Assembly (NCBI RefSeq): GCF_965638725.1
Contig: NC_134970.1
Location: forward strand, 3,849,001-3,913,000
Direction of reading: 5' to 3'
From: Aptenodytes patagonicus
Lineage: Eukaryota > Chordata > Aves > Sphenisciformes > Spheniscidae
DNA length: 64,000 nt
The position numbers were made by a program, and so were the translations under genes. Under the pieces are notes generated by a model, which made no database searches, was not told the DNA's origin, and saw nothing but the letters and a program-made list of their open reading frames with translations. Position 1 is the first letter of the stretch. Every line of letters begins with the position of its first letter. Below, one piece after another: positions 44,201 to 55,500 of the stretch.

Positions 44201-45760
44201 GACCTTTGTGTTCACTGTCATGAGTAGTATTTTGAACCTCTAAACCTCTGATCAAAAAGATGTTTTTCATTTTCAACACACAAAAAATCCTGAGCAGGGA
44301 GAACAAAGACTTCAGTCTTGTTTTACTTACGCTTATTAACTTCGTATGTTTGTTCTTCATTAAAAGACTCTTTTTAGATGATTGAAAATACAAAAAAAGT
44401 ACTAAATGTGTCAAAATGGCACACATAGAAGTGACTTGTGTGGGGGAGTAGCTATTGTGGCCAATCGCTCCGCTAACTCCTTCAGTTCTTTGTTCCTTAG
44501 CTGAAAAATACATACAAGTGTGTATACTGAGGAAAACTCCAGCAGAACTGGTCAGAGGTGTTCCAGCCGAGTCCCCTTTGTATGATACCGCATCCCAAAA
44601 GTCCTCAATTGCTGCAAATTCCGTTGCTCTGTTCCCTTCTGAACACGAGCAGCTTTCTCCCCAGGACCGCAGACACGGCTTATTGCTGTGAGTTGAATTT
44701 GGGCTTGTCTCCGTCCGATTCCCTGTATCGTGCTCTCAGCCCAGCAATACTGCACTGTGAAATGTTATATACTGCCCTGCGCAATGAAGCGTTACAGGAG
44801 CGCGTACTGCCGAGGTGCTTCATTTCAGAGAGTAGGGCAGTCAGACTTGGCAGGGAATGACGTAATCTAGCAGAGCAAGGGATGCTGGTGGTCTGGAACG
44901 TATTTCCCACCTCTCACACCCGTGATTATAATCATTTGGTTGCAACTGCTGCTGCAAATGCCACATTGTGGCACCATCCTGCTGGCGAAGAGGCTTATAC
45001 GGGCAGGTCATCCCATTCGGGCACGCTGCCTTCGCAACCCGTATTGGGAACCTTCATAAAAAATGGACCTCCTGAGCGAATTCTCTCAATTCAGTGAGGA
45101 GCTTTTAATCTGCAAGCTTGAAGGCAATCCATTCCCCCTTCCCATTAGAGAATCTCGTACGTTTTATACTGTTTTCCGACCCTTCCCATCGGCACTAGCA
45201 AAGTCAAGACATCTCAGTTTTTGTAGCCAAAAAACATCAGAGATGCAACGTGGCCGGAGTTACAGCCCGTTGTCTTCAACCTTCCATAGCAGAAAGCAAT
45301 TACTGCTGGGTGAACGAGAAGCAGGCGCGGGTACCAGTGCAGAGCAAATCCCATGCTGTGGAAGTCACAGTGCAAACTTGTTCAAAAGACTTTAGAATTC
45401 CTCGAGCAAGTAGCCATTCCGTGTACAGTTTGCAAAGGTATTTACAAACAATTGTTAATTATTCTGAAAAACCAGCCAAGCCTGACAAACCCTTATCTCA
45501 GCAGACACTGAGGTTGCTATCTCCCGCGGAGCTGCACCAGTAGTTAACATGAGGGTAACTTTTGGAAGACAGGCGGCTCAGTACGGACCGGCTCCAAGTA
45601 TGTACACAGCTGATTATTTTCATAGCCTTGAAGGACTTTGGTCAGACACGCACACACAAAAAAAAAAGGTATAGGACTAAATACTGAAAAAATTACTCTT
45701 AGAAATGCGTAAAGCCTGGGTTGACAGAAGCCTCCCTGCAAACTCCGGGACTGTCCCTCT
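38236..45760. other. CCND3 upstream region, no gene recognised
   Basis: A/T-rich segments such as 39.11-39.25 kb and 42.72-43.03 kb look like plausible conserved non-coding elements, but conservation cannot be judged from one sequence. No exon can be supported. Confidence 0.45.
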
Positions 45761-46194
45761 GCAGCCTGGCCGGCCTGCAGAGAGCTCCACACCGCCTGGG
45801 CACCGGGGAGCGGCCCCTGGAAGAAAAGCGGGTACCGGGGGAAATGTGCCGGTGCCGCAGCGGAGGGACGGGGCGAGAGCCGGGGGCGGCCGGTCCCGGT
45901 GTCGTCGTCCCCCCCCCCCAAAAAATGGCAGCGGCGCCCCGCGGCCGTCCCACGTGCTGTCAGCCCGCCGGCGCGCCTCTCGCCCCGCCCCCTGGGGGCG
46001 TGGCCACCGCCCGGTTTCGGCGCGTCCCTGCCGGTCGGCCCGCGGATTGGCGGGAGGCGGCGGTGGCCCCGCCCCTCGGCGCGCCTGGGCCGCCCGGGAT
46101 CGGCGGGTCGCCCCGGCCTGGGCGGCGGCCCCGCCCCCTGGGAGCGCGGCCAGTTCCCGGCGTCCCGCGGCGGCTGCAGCGGAGCCGGCGGGGT

Positions 46195-46304
46195 GCCCGT
46201 CCGCCTGCCTGCCCGTCTGTCCGCTTGCCTGCCCGCCTGCCTGCCCGTCCGTCCGTCCGCCTGCCCGCCCGCCCGCCTGCCTGCCTGCCTGCCCGCCTGC
46301 CCGC
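46195..46304 (+). repeat. CCTG/CCCG/CCGT tetranucleotide tract in CCND3 5' UTR
   Basis: About 110 bases of tandem CYKG-type tetranucleotides (CCTGCCTGCCCG, GTCCGTCCGTCC) end five bases before the start codon. Being 4-bp repeats they are not coding, and they stay open by chance on both strands. Confidence 0.85.
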
Positions 46305-46308
46305 GCCC

Positions 46309-46506
46309 ATGGAGCTGCTGTGCGTGGAAGCCGTCCCCCGCGTGCCCCGCGCCGGGCGCGACCCGCAGCTCCTGGGGGACCGGCGGGTGCTGCAGAACCT
46401 GCTGAGCCAGGAGGAACGCTACAGCCCCCGCCTCTCCTACTTCCCCTGCGTGCAGCAGGAGATCAAGCCCTACATGCGGAAGATGCTGGCCTTCTGGATG
46501 CTGGAG
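46309..46506 (+). CDS. CCND3: CCND3 exon 1 (residues 1-66)
   Basis: It carries MELLCVEA with the LxCxE motif, then [18 protein letters not shown] and [16 protein letters not shown], the beginning of the cyclin box. The donor is GTACGG. Confidence 0.97.
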
Positions 46507-49500
46507 GTACGGGACCCCTCGCTGCCTCCTCTCCCGCCGCAGCTCCGGCTCCCTGCCCGGCCACCGGCGCTTTTCCTTGCCCGCCGTCCGCGCTTGCAGG
46601 CGTGCGCGCTCCTGCTCCGGCGGGAGAGGAGCTGGCGGCGGGGGGGAAGCACCGGACAGAAGCACCCGACCCGTGTTCGCTGGGGAGGGGGGTTCAGTGA
46701 GGTCGCCTTGTGCAGGGGTGCAAGGGACAATCCAGGGGACGGGAAAGCCCTGAAGTCCCAGGGCTTGGTACGCGCCGGGGGTCAGGTCTCCGGTATGGGG
46801 GGGGGGAGAAGGGGGCTGCACGGGGGGGGTCGGGAGGCGGGTGAGGCAGGCAGTCTGCAGCGGGACGGTATCTCTGTGGGTGCTGGCTGTGCTAGAAGAT
46901 GCGATTGTCCTGTGCAGGAGGAGCAGGACCCCCCCCCCCCCCCCCCCGAACCCACAGCCTGTGCTCACCCCTCCCTGGTGGTGTGCTGCCATGCTGCTAT
47001 CGGACCCCATGATCGCACCCTGCTCCCCAAAACTTCTGGGCAGAGCGCTCAGCTGTGCACCCGGCAGGCTAGAGACTGGCATTTCCTGAACGGGGCTGAA
47101 AATGCCCGGTTAAAGGGGGAAAATAATATCACTACCATTTACTTCCCTAAATTAAAAATGACTGCGGCTCTCTGTGGGATACAGTTCAGTGAGGGAAATC
47201 TCATGGGCCTCTTCGTGAGACGATCAGAGTGAACAGTCTCAATAGAGAAAGAAAGAAGAGATTCTGCAAAGGACAAATGATGCTGGGATCGAGCCTGCCT
47301 GCTCTCCGCCCCGGCCGCTGTTGCAAAAAGCTGCCTGCTTCCGTCAAAAGAAATAACGAGCATCTTGCTTTTTAAAGGGTTTGGATTTTTTTTTTTTCCC
47401 CCTCCCTGCTATTATTGTTCTGTTTCTGCAATTCCCTTTCTGAGAAGGGTAGTTAGATAAATGCTGCTTTGGAGGCTGTTCCTGCGAAGCCCTGAAGGCA
47501 GTCAAGAAGTGGATGACACTTGGCAGTTGTCATGACCGTGCGTGTCGGTGTCCCCGGCGCTGTGGCAGTCTGTGCAGGGGGAGGCAGTCGCTGCTGGAAG
47601 GAGAATGGTGGTGTTTGCTGCTGTATGAGGAGAAACCTCAATATTTTTATGGTTGCCTTGAAAGAAGGAAGTTAAATATGACCGGTGTTCTGATGCTGGT
47701 TGAGAGATAAGAGCAGGGGACTGAAATTCAGAGCTCCTGGATTCTGTTCGTGGCTGTGGTGCAAGTGTGGCTGAGGGAGGAGGAGGGCTTTTGGACTCAG
47801 CCATTGATTTGGGCTCTGCCATTGATTCTTCTTGTGTCCCTGGACCACTTCAGGTGGAATTGCCAGAAGCGGCTGTGGATCCCACCGTTAGGTCTCCAGC
47901 TGGAGATATGCTGGAACTGCTCATTTTCTCTAGAGGTTCCCAGTCCCCACAGAGCAGAAAATGGCAGCTTTGCTGTACAGCTGGCTGGAGACGTCCCCAA
48001 CAGGGGACATTAAAAAAGGGGCCAAATAAAGCGATTTTGGTCTTAACTTATATGTAGCAAGAAAGAGTGCACAAATAAGTTCTGCAGCTTTCCACAGGAA
48101 GATGAAGTCTTAAGGCATCGGTCAAACTTGTTGCTGGTGTAATCCCACCGAAGTCGTAGGCTTAACGCCTGTAGCTAATTTACTCCTTAGCACCGAGGTG
48201 CCTTCAAAGCCCTGCAGATAAGTGTGAAACACCATCATGACCAGAAGCTTTGAAGCTGCGGTGCAGGCAGGATCTGGGGAGTCCTGTGCTGATTAAAACT
48301 TCCTTTTATTTTTTTATTTTTGTCGTTGGGTTTTGTCAGGTGTGCGAGGAGCAGAAGTGCGAAGAAGAGGTCTTCCCCTTGGCCATGAATTACGTGGATC
48401 GCTACCTGTCGTCAGTCCCCATGCGGAAAAATCACTTGCAGCTTCTGGGAGCGGTCTGCATGCTCCTGGCTTCCAAGCTGCGAGAAACTATGCCCCTGAC
48501 CGTGGAGAAACTCTGCATTTACACAGACAACTCCATCACGCCTCAGCAGCTCCTGGTAACCACCCCTATCTCAAAGAGCTCTCTACCTCCTCCCCAGCTC
48601 TCTTATCTCCTGCATCCTGCTACTTGGCAGCCTACCTGCCTCTGTGTCTCCTCCTGTTCTCTTTCTTCCATTTCTTCACCTTCCTCTGCGTTCCCCAACC
48701 AACCATCTCACCTCTTTGCCCTCGTGGGTGTGATGTCTGTCGGTGAAGACCTTTCCATCCTGGGCAGACACTCGCTCCCTGCTGTGGGAAGCAGCCTTGT
48801 CACCTCCAGGTTACAGAGGAAGTTCCTTGTGCCTTAAGAGCTCGTTGCCAGCGCGGAGCTGCCACGCTGAGCTCGCTCCCAGGCGCTGGTTCGCTCTCGA
48901 GTGACAGCTCTGGAGAACAAAGGCTCCTGTCTGCGCAGCCAGCGGGGCACGAGGCGGGGGCTGCCGTTGGGGCGTGCAGCTCTGACTTGCCCCGGCTGCA
49001 AAGGGGCATGACGTGGGAGATGCATTTCCACACCAGTAGGAAAAACGAAGCTTTAAGCGGAGAGTTAACCAGCAAAACGGGTGGGAGCTTTTCTGACCTG
49101 GGATCCAGCTGGCTGGGTTGGACCGTCGGGGCTGACAGGGCTGCCAAGGTGATGGAAATGAGTGGGACCTTGCTGCTGCCCAGGTCCTGCTCCGTGCCCT
49201 TGAGTTAAAGCAGGACTACTTTGCCTTTCCCCATCGTACACTCGGGCAGAAGCGGTGTAGGCTTTGAAAGGCAAAGCGTTTTCTCATCTGAGAGAAGTTC
49301 AAAGCAAAGATCCAAACCTCTGAGTTCAGCTTCGCCAACGGGGGAGGAAATTGGAGAACCCCTTTTCTTGGGGGCCTTCCGTGCTGGTAGATCAGAGCCC
49401 TTGGGAGGAAACAGCCACCTCGCTTCGAGTAACAAACATCCTTGGAGACCGTTTGCCTATGAGAGTTTCTCGGGGTTAGTCATCGCCTTATTAACTATCT

Positions 49501-52500
49501 ATTTTTTTGGGCTGGGGTGGGTGAGATGATCTGAGTGTGATTTGTCCCCAGGGTGGGGAGTGAACCCACAAAACTTTCAGGTGTGAATCGGAAGGCGGTT
49601 CTGGTAACTGAGGAACTCTAGCATGAACATGGTTTTTTCCAAGTGCCGGTGAAGGCTGGGGAAAATCCCCTCACCTCCATACCTCTCTCCCTGTAGTCAT
49701 TTGTGGGTGGTTGTTGCCTTAAGTAGCATTCATGGAAAAAAGTATGTGGATCATTACCGTGAATAGTGATGAGGGATGGGAATGCGCAGAGGAGACACAA
49801 GTGCTTCTTGCTTCCCTGGATGCTGAGCTGTGGCCGTGCTGCGGCATCCTGCTGCGGGGGGCTGCCACAAAATCTCTGTGTGCAAAGGCTTTCTCCTGCT
49901 TTGTCAGTAAAGCTTCATCCTTGAGAGCACCTTCTCATCCAGCAATGGATTCTGCGTGGGTATCTTCCCAGGACGGGGATCCATCACATGAAGCTAATCC
50001 CAGCCTGTAACGGGAGGGTTCCCCTTGGCCCTGCGATAATGAGGGGGTTAACATTTAGCTGGGAAAAAAGGCAGGGGGAATGGGAGTGGGTTTGCATTCA
50101 CTTTTCTGCTGGGCCAGCAAAAGTCGCTTCTGTTTGTTGCAGAGGCAACAAGCTGAGCAGAAGGTGCCTAGCAGCCTTCTTGTAGGCAAGCAGGCTGCAT
50201 TTCAAAGCATGGACAGTGCTCTCCATGCCCTCAGGAGCCTGAAGCTGATCAAAATGCATGTTTTGGGCCAGTGTCTGATTTCTGTCCCTTCAGAGCGATG
50301 GATAAGCTCTTGGTCCGACAGGAATATGGGTTGCAGGAAGGTGAACTTACCGCCGTGCTTCACCTCTATCTCCCTCTCTGATCCAGGCTTTACAGGGAGT
50401 CCTATCATCATCCCTGCAGGCTAGGGGAGATCGTCACAGCAAATGCTAGTGATTTCTGCAGCGTGGACCTTGGGCTACAAGGAATTGGTCTTGGTGGGCA
50501 CCTGGTGCGTATGTCCCATGGATCCCAGTTGTATTTCATTCTGATTTATTTGGTGATTTATTCTTGGTGAGGATTTGCTTTTTTCAGCTGAATCTTGAGC
50601 TGTGTTTGTAGGCTCCTTCCAAAGGAGAGCAGTTAGGAGATGTGCAGGTGGGCAGCGGGCAGAGCATGTGCACCATCCCTGGAGGCTTTCCTTCACTCTC
50701 ACACTCAAATGCTAATGCCTCCTCACTCAGTCTTTTTTTATTTCTTCCCCCCCGAGGTTTGTCAGCAGGAAGCTGTGGCTAAGCAGTGCCACAGTGTTAA
50801 CCTTCCCTTCTCCCTCCTCTTGGCAGCACTGGGGTGGAGATGAAGGAGGAAAGTGCTGTCTGCCGCCTGTTGCTCACTTCTGATTGTGCAGGTCGCGGTA
50901 CTGGAGTTCTCCTTCCCTGTACTTTTTGCCCACCAGGATCCTGGGGTGCTCTCAGTGCAACAGGAGGCACAGCCGGATGGTTGGCACGGATCTCTTTCAT
51001 CGTTGTGCTCTGGAATCAATACGCAGATGAGGTGGACAGGGATGGCTTCATTGGGGGGGGTCAAAAGTCCTTTCTCGGGATAGCCAAAGGTGGCTTTTTC
51101 GGGCAAATAGGATCCCTTTTCTCTTTCCCCAAGGGGATGGCCGTGAGCACTCAGCAGGGCAGGGGTTCGTTCCTGGTGGTCGGTGCTAGCCAAAGGGCTG
51201 AGCAGAAGGCATCACAAACCAGCCACAGCCCTCAAGGAGAGGTGCTGAGGCATTTGCAGATGTCTGGGCCGGAGATGCTCTGTAGCCCGTGATCTGGTGG
51301 TCATCTTTCCCTGCCCGGCACAAGGCTCGCTTTCGGTAGATGTTTAACCCTGTTTGGCGCAGATCCTGCTCCAGTCTCCCGTTGCTCTCCGCCGTAAAGA
51401 GGGAGTGGAGGTAACATCTGAAGATACGTGAAGGATTTGTCTCCGCTTTGGGACCTGACAAGAGTTAATACCCTGATTACAAAACCAGGGCGAGCTGCTG
51501 TTTTCCTCTGTGCTAATCGTGGTAATGTTACTTGTCTTTCACAATCTTGCAGTGCAAGAGGGTGGGGAGGGAAAGGGGAGCTTCTTCATCAAGGTTTGGA
51601 CAATGGTGCATCCTGGCCTCTTCTCATGGATCGGTGCCATTTCGGCTTCCAGCGTGTCCTCCCCGGCCTTTTGGAGGAAGCTGGCTCACTTTCCCAGTAG
51701 GTTTGCTTCCTTCTCTTGCCGGGATGCTTGGCACCAGCTCAGCGGTTTAGAAAGGACACATTTGAAACAAAATCTTGATGAAGTTATTCTAGGGAGAAGG
51801 AAATGATGCAACGAGGGACTTGTCCATTTGGAGGAAGTTGGATTTCCGTCAAGGGTGTTATCTAACCTACCTTTCTTTTAATTTTTTTGGTTGTTTTGTT
51901 TTTTTTTAAATAAAGGCTTTTCTGGCCTGTGCAGGAGGGTATTCAGCTGCTTGAAGGTTGGGGAGAGCAGCCGTAGGTCACCTTCATCTGCCTGGTTTGC
52001 TCCTAATACATTGGCTTGCCTCTGAAATCTTTGACCTAAGGTCAGTTTTGCAAACTGCCAGGTATTACCTAGCAAAGACCATGAGCAGGACCAAGCCACT
52101 AGGTGGGTAATGAAGGGAGCAGCAGTGACAGCAGGCCATGAGGAGTGAAAATAAGAGAAAGAGAGAACAGCTGAGTAGAAAGGGATGTTCACTTGTGATA
52201 GAGCGTTGACTTTCCAGAAGGCATGCTTGGGTTTTAGTGTTTTACCTTCTGCTCGTTGCATGGATCGGACAGATGTGACCGTTTCTGCATCTGAAGTTGG
52301 CACCTTTACCCTTGACAGACAGTCTTGCGCTCTGGTCAGGGGATGGAAACAAACGTTTGCCCCAGATTTCCTATTTGCAAATGGACTTTCATGGCTGCTC
52401 ATTTCTGTAGCTGTGTCTCAGCTGCTGGGTAGGGTGGGTGGCCAGCAGCAACATCAGCAGCTCTTTCCACCCTCTTTTTGAGTCAGCTCGCGAGCACAAC

Positions 52501-55500
52501 AAGTGCAGCCTGCTCCCGCTTCGCTGGTGTCTCATCAGGTCTGTGATAATGTAAAATGGTACCTTATCAACTTGAGTGACAAAATCGAGTGCAACTTCCT
52601 TTTCTCCTGCAGGCAGGGCTGCTGCAGAGAGGAGCTGGGCGCTCTGCTCCTTGTGCAGCCTCGCCAGATAGGTTTACACAGACTCCGTGTAGGCATAGCG
52701 GGTGTGTGGGTGTTGCTGAGGGTAGAGCTTGATGTACAGAGTGACTGTCACTACATGAAAAGGAGAGAAGCTGGTGTGACTGTCACATCCCAGTCTGCAT
52801 TTGCAGAGCTGTAAATTGAGTAAAACAGCCTCTGCTTGTGACTGGGTCTGTCTTAGAGGGTGCAGAGGCAGCAACCAGGGGCTTGAGGCTGTTTCGCTGC
52901 AACAGGACTGTGCTCTGAGATCACCTTGTCAGAGGAGGGGGGGCAATGGGAGACGGTAGCTGTTCTCCTTCCTTGTTTTTTGGTTTTTTTTTTTTTCTTT
53001 CTTGTGGGACGCAGCCAGATCAAGGGAGCAAGCTTGCAGCAGAGGGGAAGCTCAGCTGCTGTGCAATTTCCACCCCTAGAGACGCCGGCCAGGCATGGGG
53101 AGCTCTGCCCTGGGGGATCTTGCAAAAGGGGGGCCTGATGCCTTCCCAGCGATGGGATGCTCGGTGGGCAGCGCTGGCAGCTTGCAGCCCTTCCACGAGG
53201 AGGGTGGGCTCCGCAGGCCGGAGAAACAAAGGAACATTTTCCACTTTCTTCCTCTCTTTCATTAGCCAGGCAGAGACTGATTCAATTAGGTGCAAAACAA
53301 AATGCCAGGAAAAGGATGTTTGCTATACTGAGTGGTGCTGTTGTCACAAACCTGCTTGCCTATCTCTTGCAGCCTTTTGTTCTGCTTCTTCCACAGATAA
53401 AGTGATTCAGAGATTCTGACATGCTGCTCTGAGAGCGGGAAGTCCCCAGGGTTAGCAGGAGAGAAGCGAGGAGCAGGGTGGTTTGGCAGGAGAGACGCTT
53501 CCCTGAGCTAAATCCTGTGAGTTGGTGACAGTCCTTGGCGCCTGTCGCCTTCAGCTGGCATCTCGAGTGCCGGCTGGGTCTCGGGATCAGGCCTTTTGTA
53601 ACAACGAGGTTTTTTTAAGAAGACGATGAACCTCTGTAGTAGCTGGAAAAGAGCTGCTTTTGTGCATTGCAAACGGACGGGCTGTTGTCCTGGATCAGTC
53701 CTGGTGTGGCAGGAGCCAGCTTGTCCCAGGTGAGGTCTCACAGCTGAGCTGACTTGCACCCTGGATCTTCTTAGGACAAAATGTGTCCCAGCAGGGACAG
53801 GCTCTCTGCCGTACCAGTGTGGGCATCATGTGCCTCTGGTGACTCCCAGCAGCTGGCTTGCAGCTCTGGGAAGAAAGGCAAGGAGCAAGAGCCCTGATGA
53901 TGCTGGGCTGGTGTCCCCTCTGTGCTCGGGAGCTCCCCTCTCAGGTGTAGTGATCCCTTTTGGGTTTGCTTTGCGAGCAGCGATCTCCAGGTCCTCCTTT
54001 TGACCTTCTCCCTGGGTCTGCAAAAGGACCATGCTCCCAGCCCGCGTGGAGGAGTCAGGCGGGAGCTGCCTCGGCCTCTCGCCCTCGGGGCAGTGACTGC
54101 CGAAGGCGTCAGCGGCGTCCTGTGCCCCTTCCCAAGAAAATGGGCTCATGCACGAGCAAGCAGCCGTCTTTCCCAACCTGCTGCCCTTGGTGGGTTCCAG
54201 ATGAGCGACAGGTAGGGACGAGGCACAGAGCTCTCCATCTCCGGCGGCTCTTTCCTTGTGTCACCTTGCCGTGTTTCCGCAGTTTAACCAGCGGCCAGCA
54301 CTACCTGGTGGTTCTTCTTTTACCCAAGCCTGATCTCTCCCCTCTGTTCCAATCCCCCCCTTGAACCAAGCACCCTCGGTGACCTGTGCTGCGATCCTCA
54401 GGCTCTGGAGCTCATTGCTAAGTTTCTTCTTGCTTTTGTCCCGTGGATTTGGCTTAAAAATATAGAAAGACTAGCCGGCTGGCCATCCATATGGGAGACT
54501 AGCGAGCGTGTGCTAGCAAAGCACCGCTTTCTGGTTGGAAAAGTGCAGGCTGTGAAATGGCAAACGGCGCGTTTGGCCTCATGGGGGATTTGGAGCAGGT
54601 TGAGCAATGCTGCTCATTTAAGCAACTCAAAACTGGTATTGTTGTGTAAGGGGAAAGAGTGGGTTTAAAAAAAAAAAAAAAAAGAGAGAAAATGAAGATC
54701 TGCCCTTATGAAAAATCTCACTTCTTCAAATCCATCTGTTCTGGCAGCCCTTTGGCACATCTGTGGGCAGCATTGACCTGGTAATCCCAGACTACTTGGA
54801 AAAAGAATAGATACTCTGCTGGGTAGGACTAGGCCCTGAAATGGAGATGTCTGATACAAATCCCAATTCAGCTCTGTCCTTCCAAACCTGGAGCTTCAGC
54901 TCCTGCTGCAGGGTGTTTTCCTTTCCCAGCACATCTTCAGGGCCACTGTCCCCCCCGCCGCCGCTAGCAGGGAGGAGGGACGTGGGGGCATCTTCTGTGG
55001 CCTTTCTGGCATACCTGGAGCCTGTTGCCAAAACCAGGTTTGCTGCTGATCCAGAGGATGAGAGAAATTGGAGGCCAGAGACCTTCACTGTGGCTCGGGA
55101 CGTGGGGGAATTGGGACCGGCAGAGAAGCTCGGGCGGCTGGGTGTGGGCCGCCCGTGACATTCCTGCTGGGATGGGAAGGGAAACGATCCTGGGAAGACG
55201 CCGCTCTCGCCTCTCCTGAGACTGCTCTGTCGGTGGCACGGCCGTCCCCAGACGTAACATCAAAGCCGCCCAGCCCAGTGAGACCAGTACGTGTGTGGCC
55301 CCTGAGTTTGATTCAACTGCTACTCTAGCTAAGTCATGTAGACCTTGCCAAGTGCTGGCCCGTGGCTGCTCTGCACTTTGGTTTCCTCGTCGGTGTTAGG
55401 ATTAACGCCCAGAGTTGGAAGAGCCTGCGAGAGGCTGAGCAGACGAGAGGAGCAGCCCGGGCTCCAGCTGAAATCCGCGGGTGGCACCCGGCCTTCCTGC

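Larger units (their letters stand above)
45770..46720. promoter_or_regulatory. CCND3 CpG-island promoter
   Basis: G+C and CpG are very high around exon 1. Visible motifs include GC boxes (CCCCGCCCCCTGGGGGCGTG near 45985, GGCCCCGCCCCTCGG near 46066, another near 46130) and a reverse CCAAT joined to an E2F-like core, GATTGGCGGGAGG, near 46045. Human D-type cyclins have TATA-less GC-box promoters of this type. Confidence 0.75.
46507..48339 (+). other. CCND3 intron 1
   Basis: The 5' part belongs to the CpG island and contains a long C run near 46929. A MIR-like repeat lies at 47705-47870. No extra exon is evident. Confidence 0.8.

Noticed and set aside
45544-47082. Long open frame of about 512 codons on the minus strand
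   Set aside because: It runs antisense through the CCND3 CpG island, 5' UTR repeat and exon 1. GC-rich DNA and tetranucleotide repeats keep it open; there is no domain and its protein is low-complexity.
46721-47232. Continuation of the CCND3 exon 1 frame past 46506
   Set aside because: The frame stays open into intron 1 only because of GC richness. The donor at 46507 and the exact join to exon 2 show the real end.
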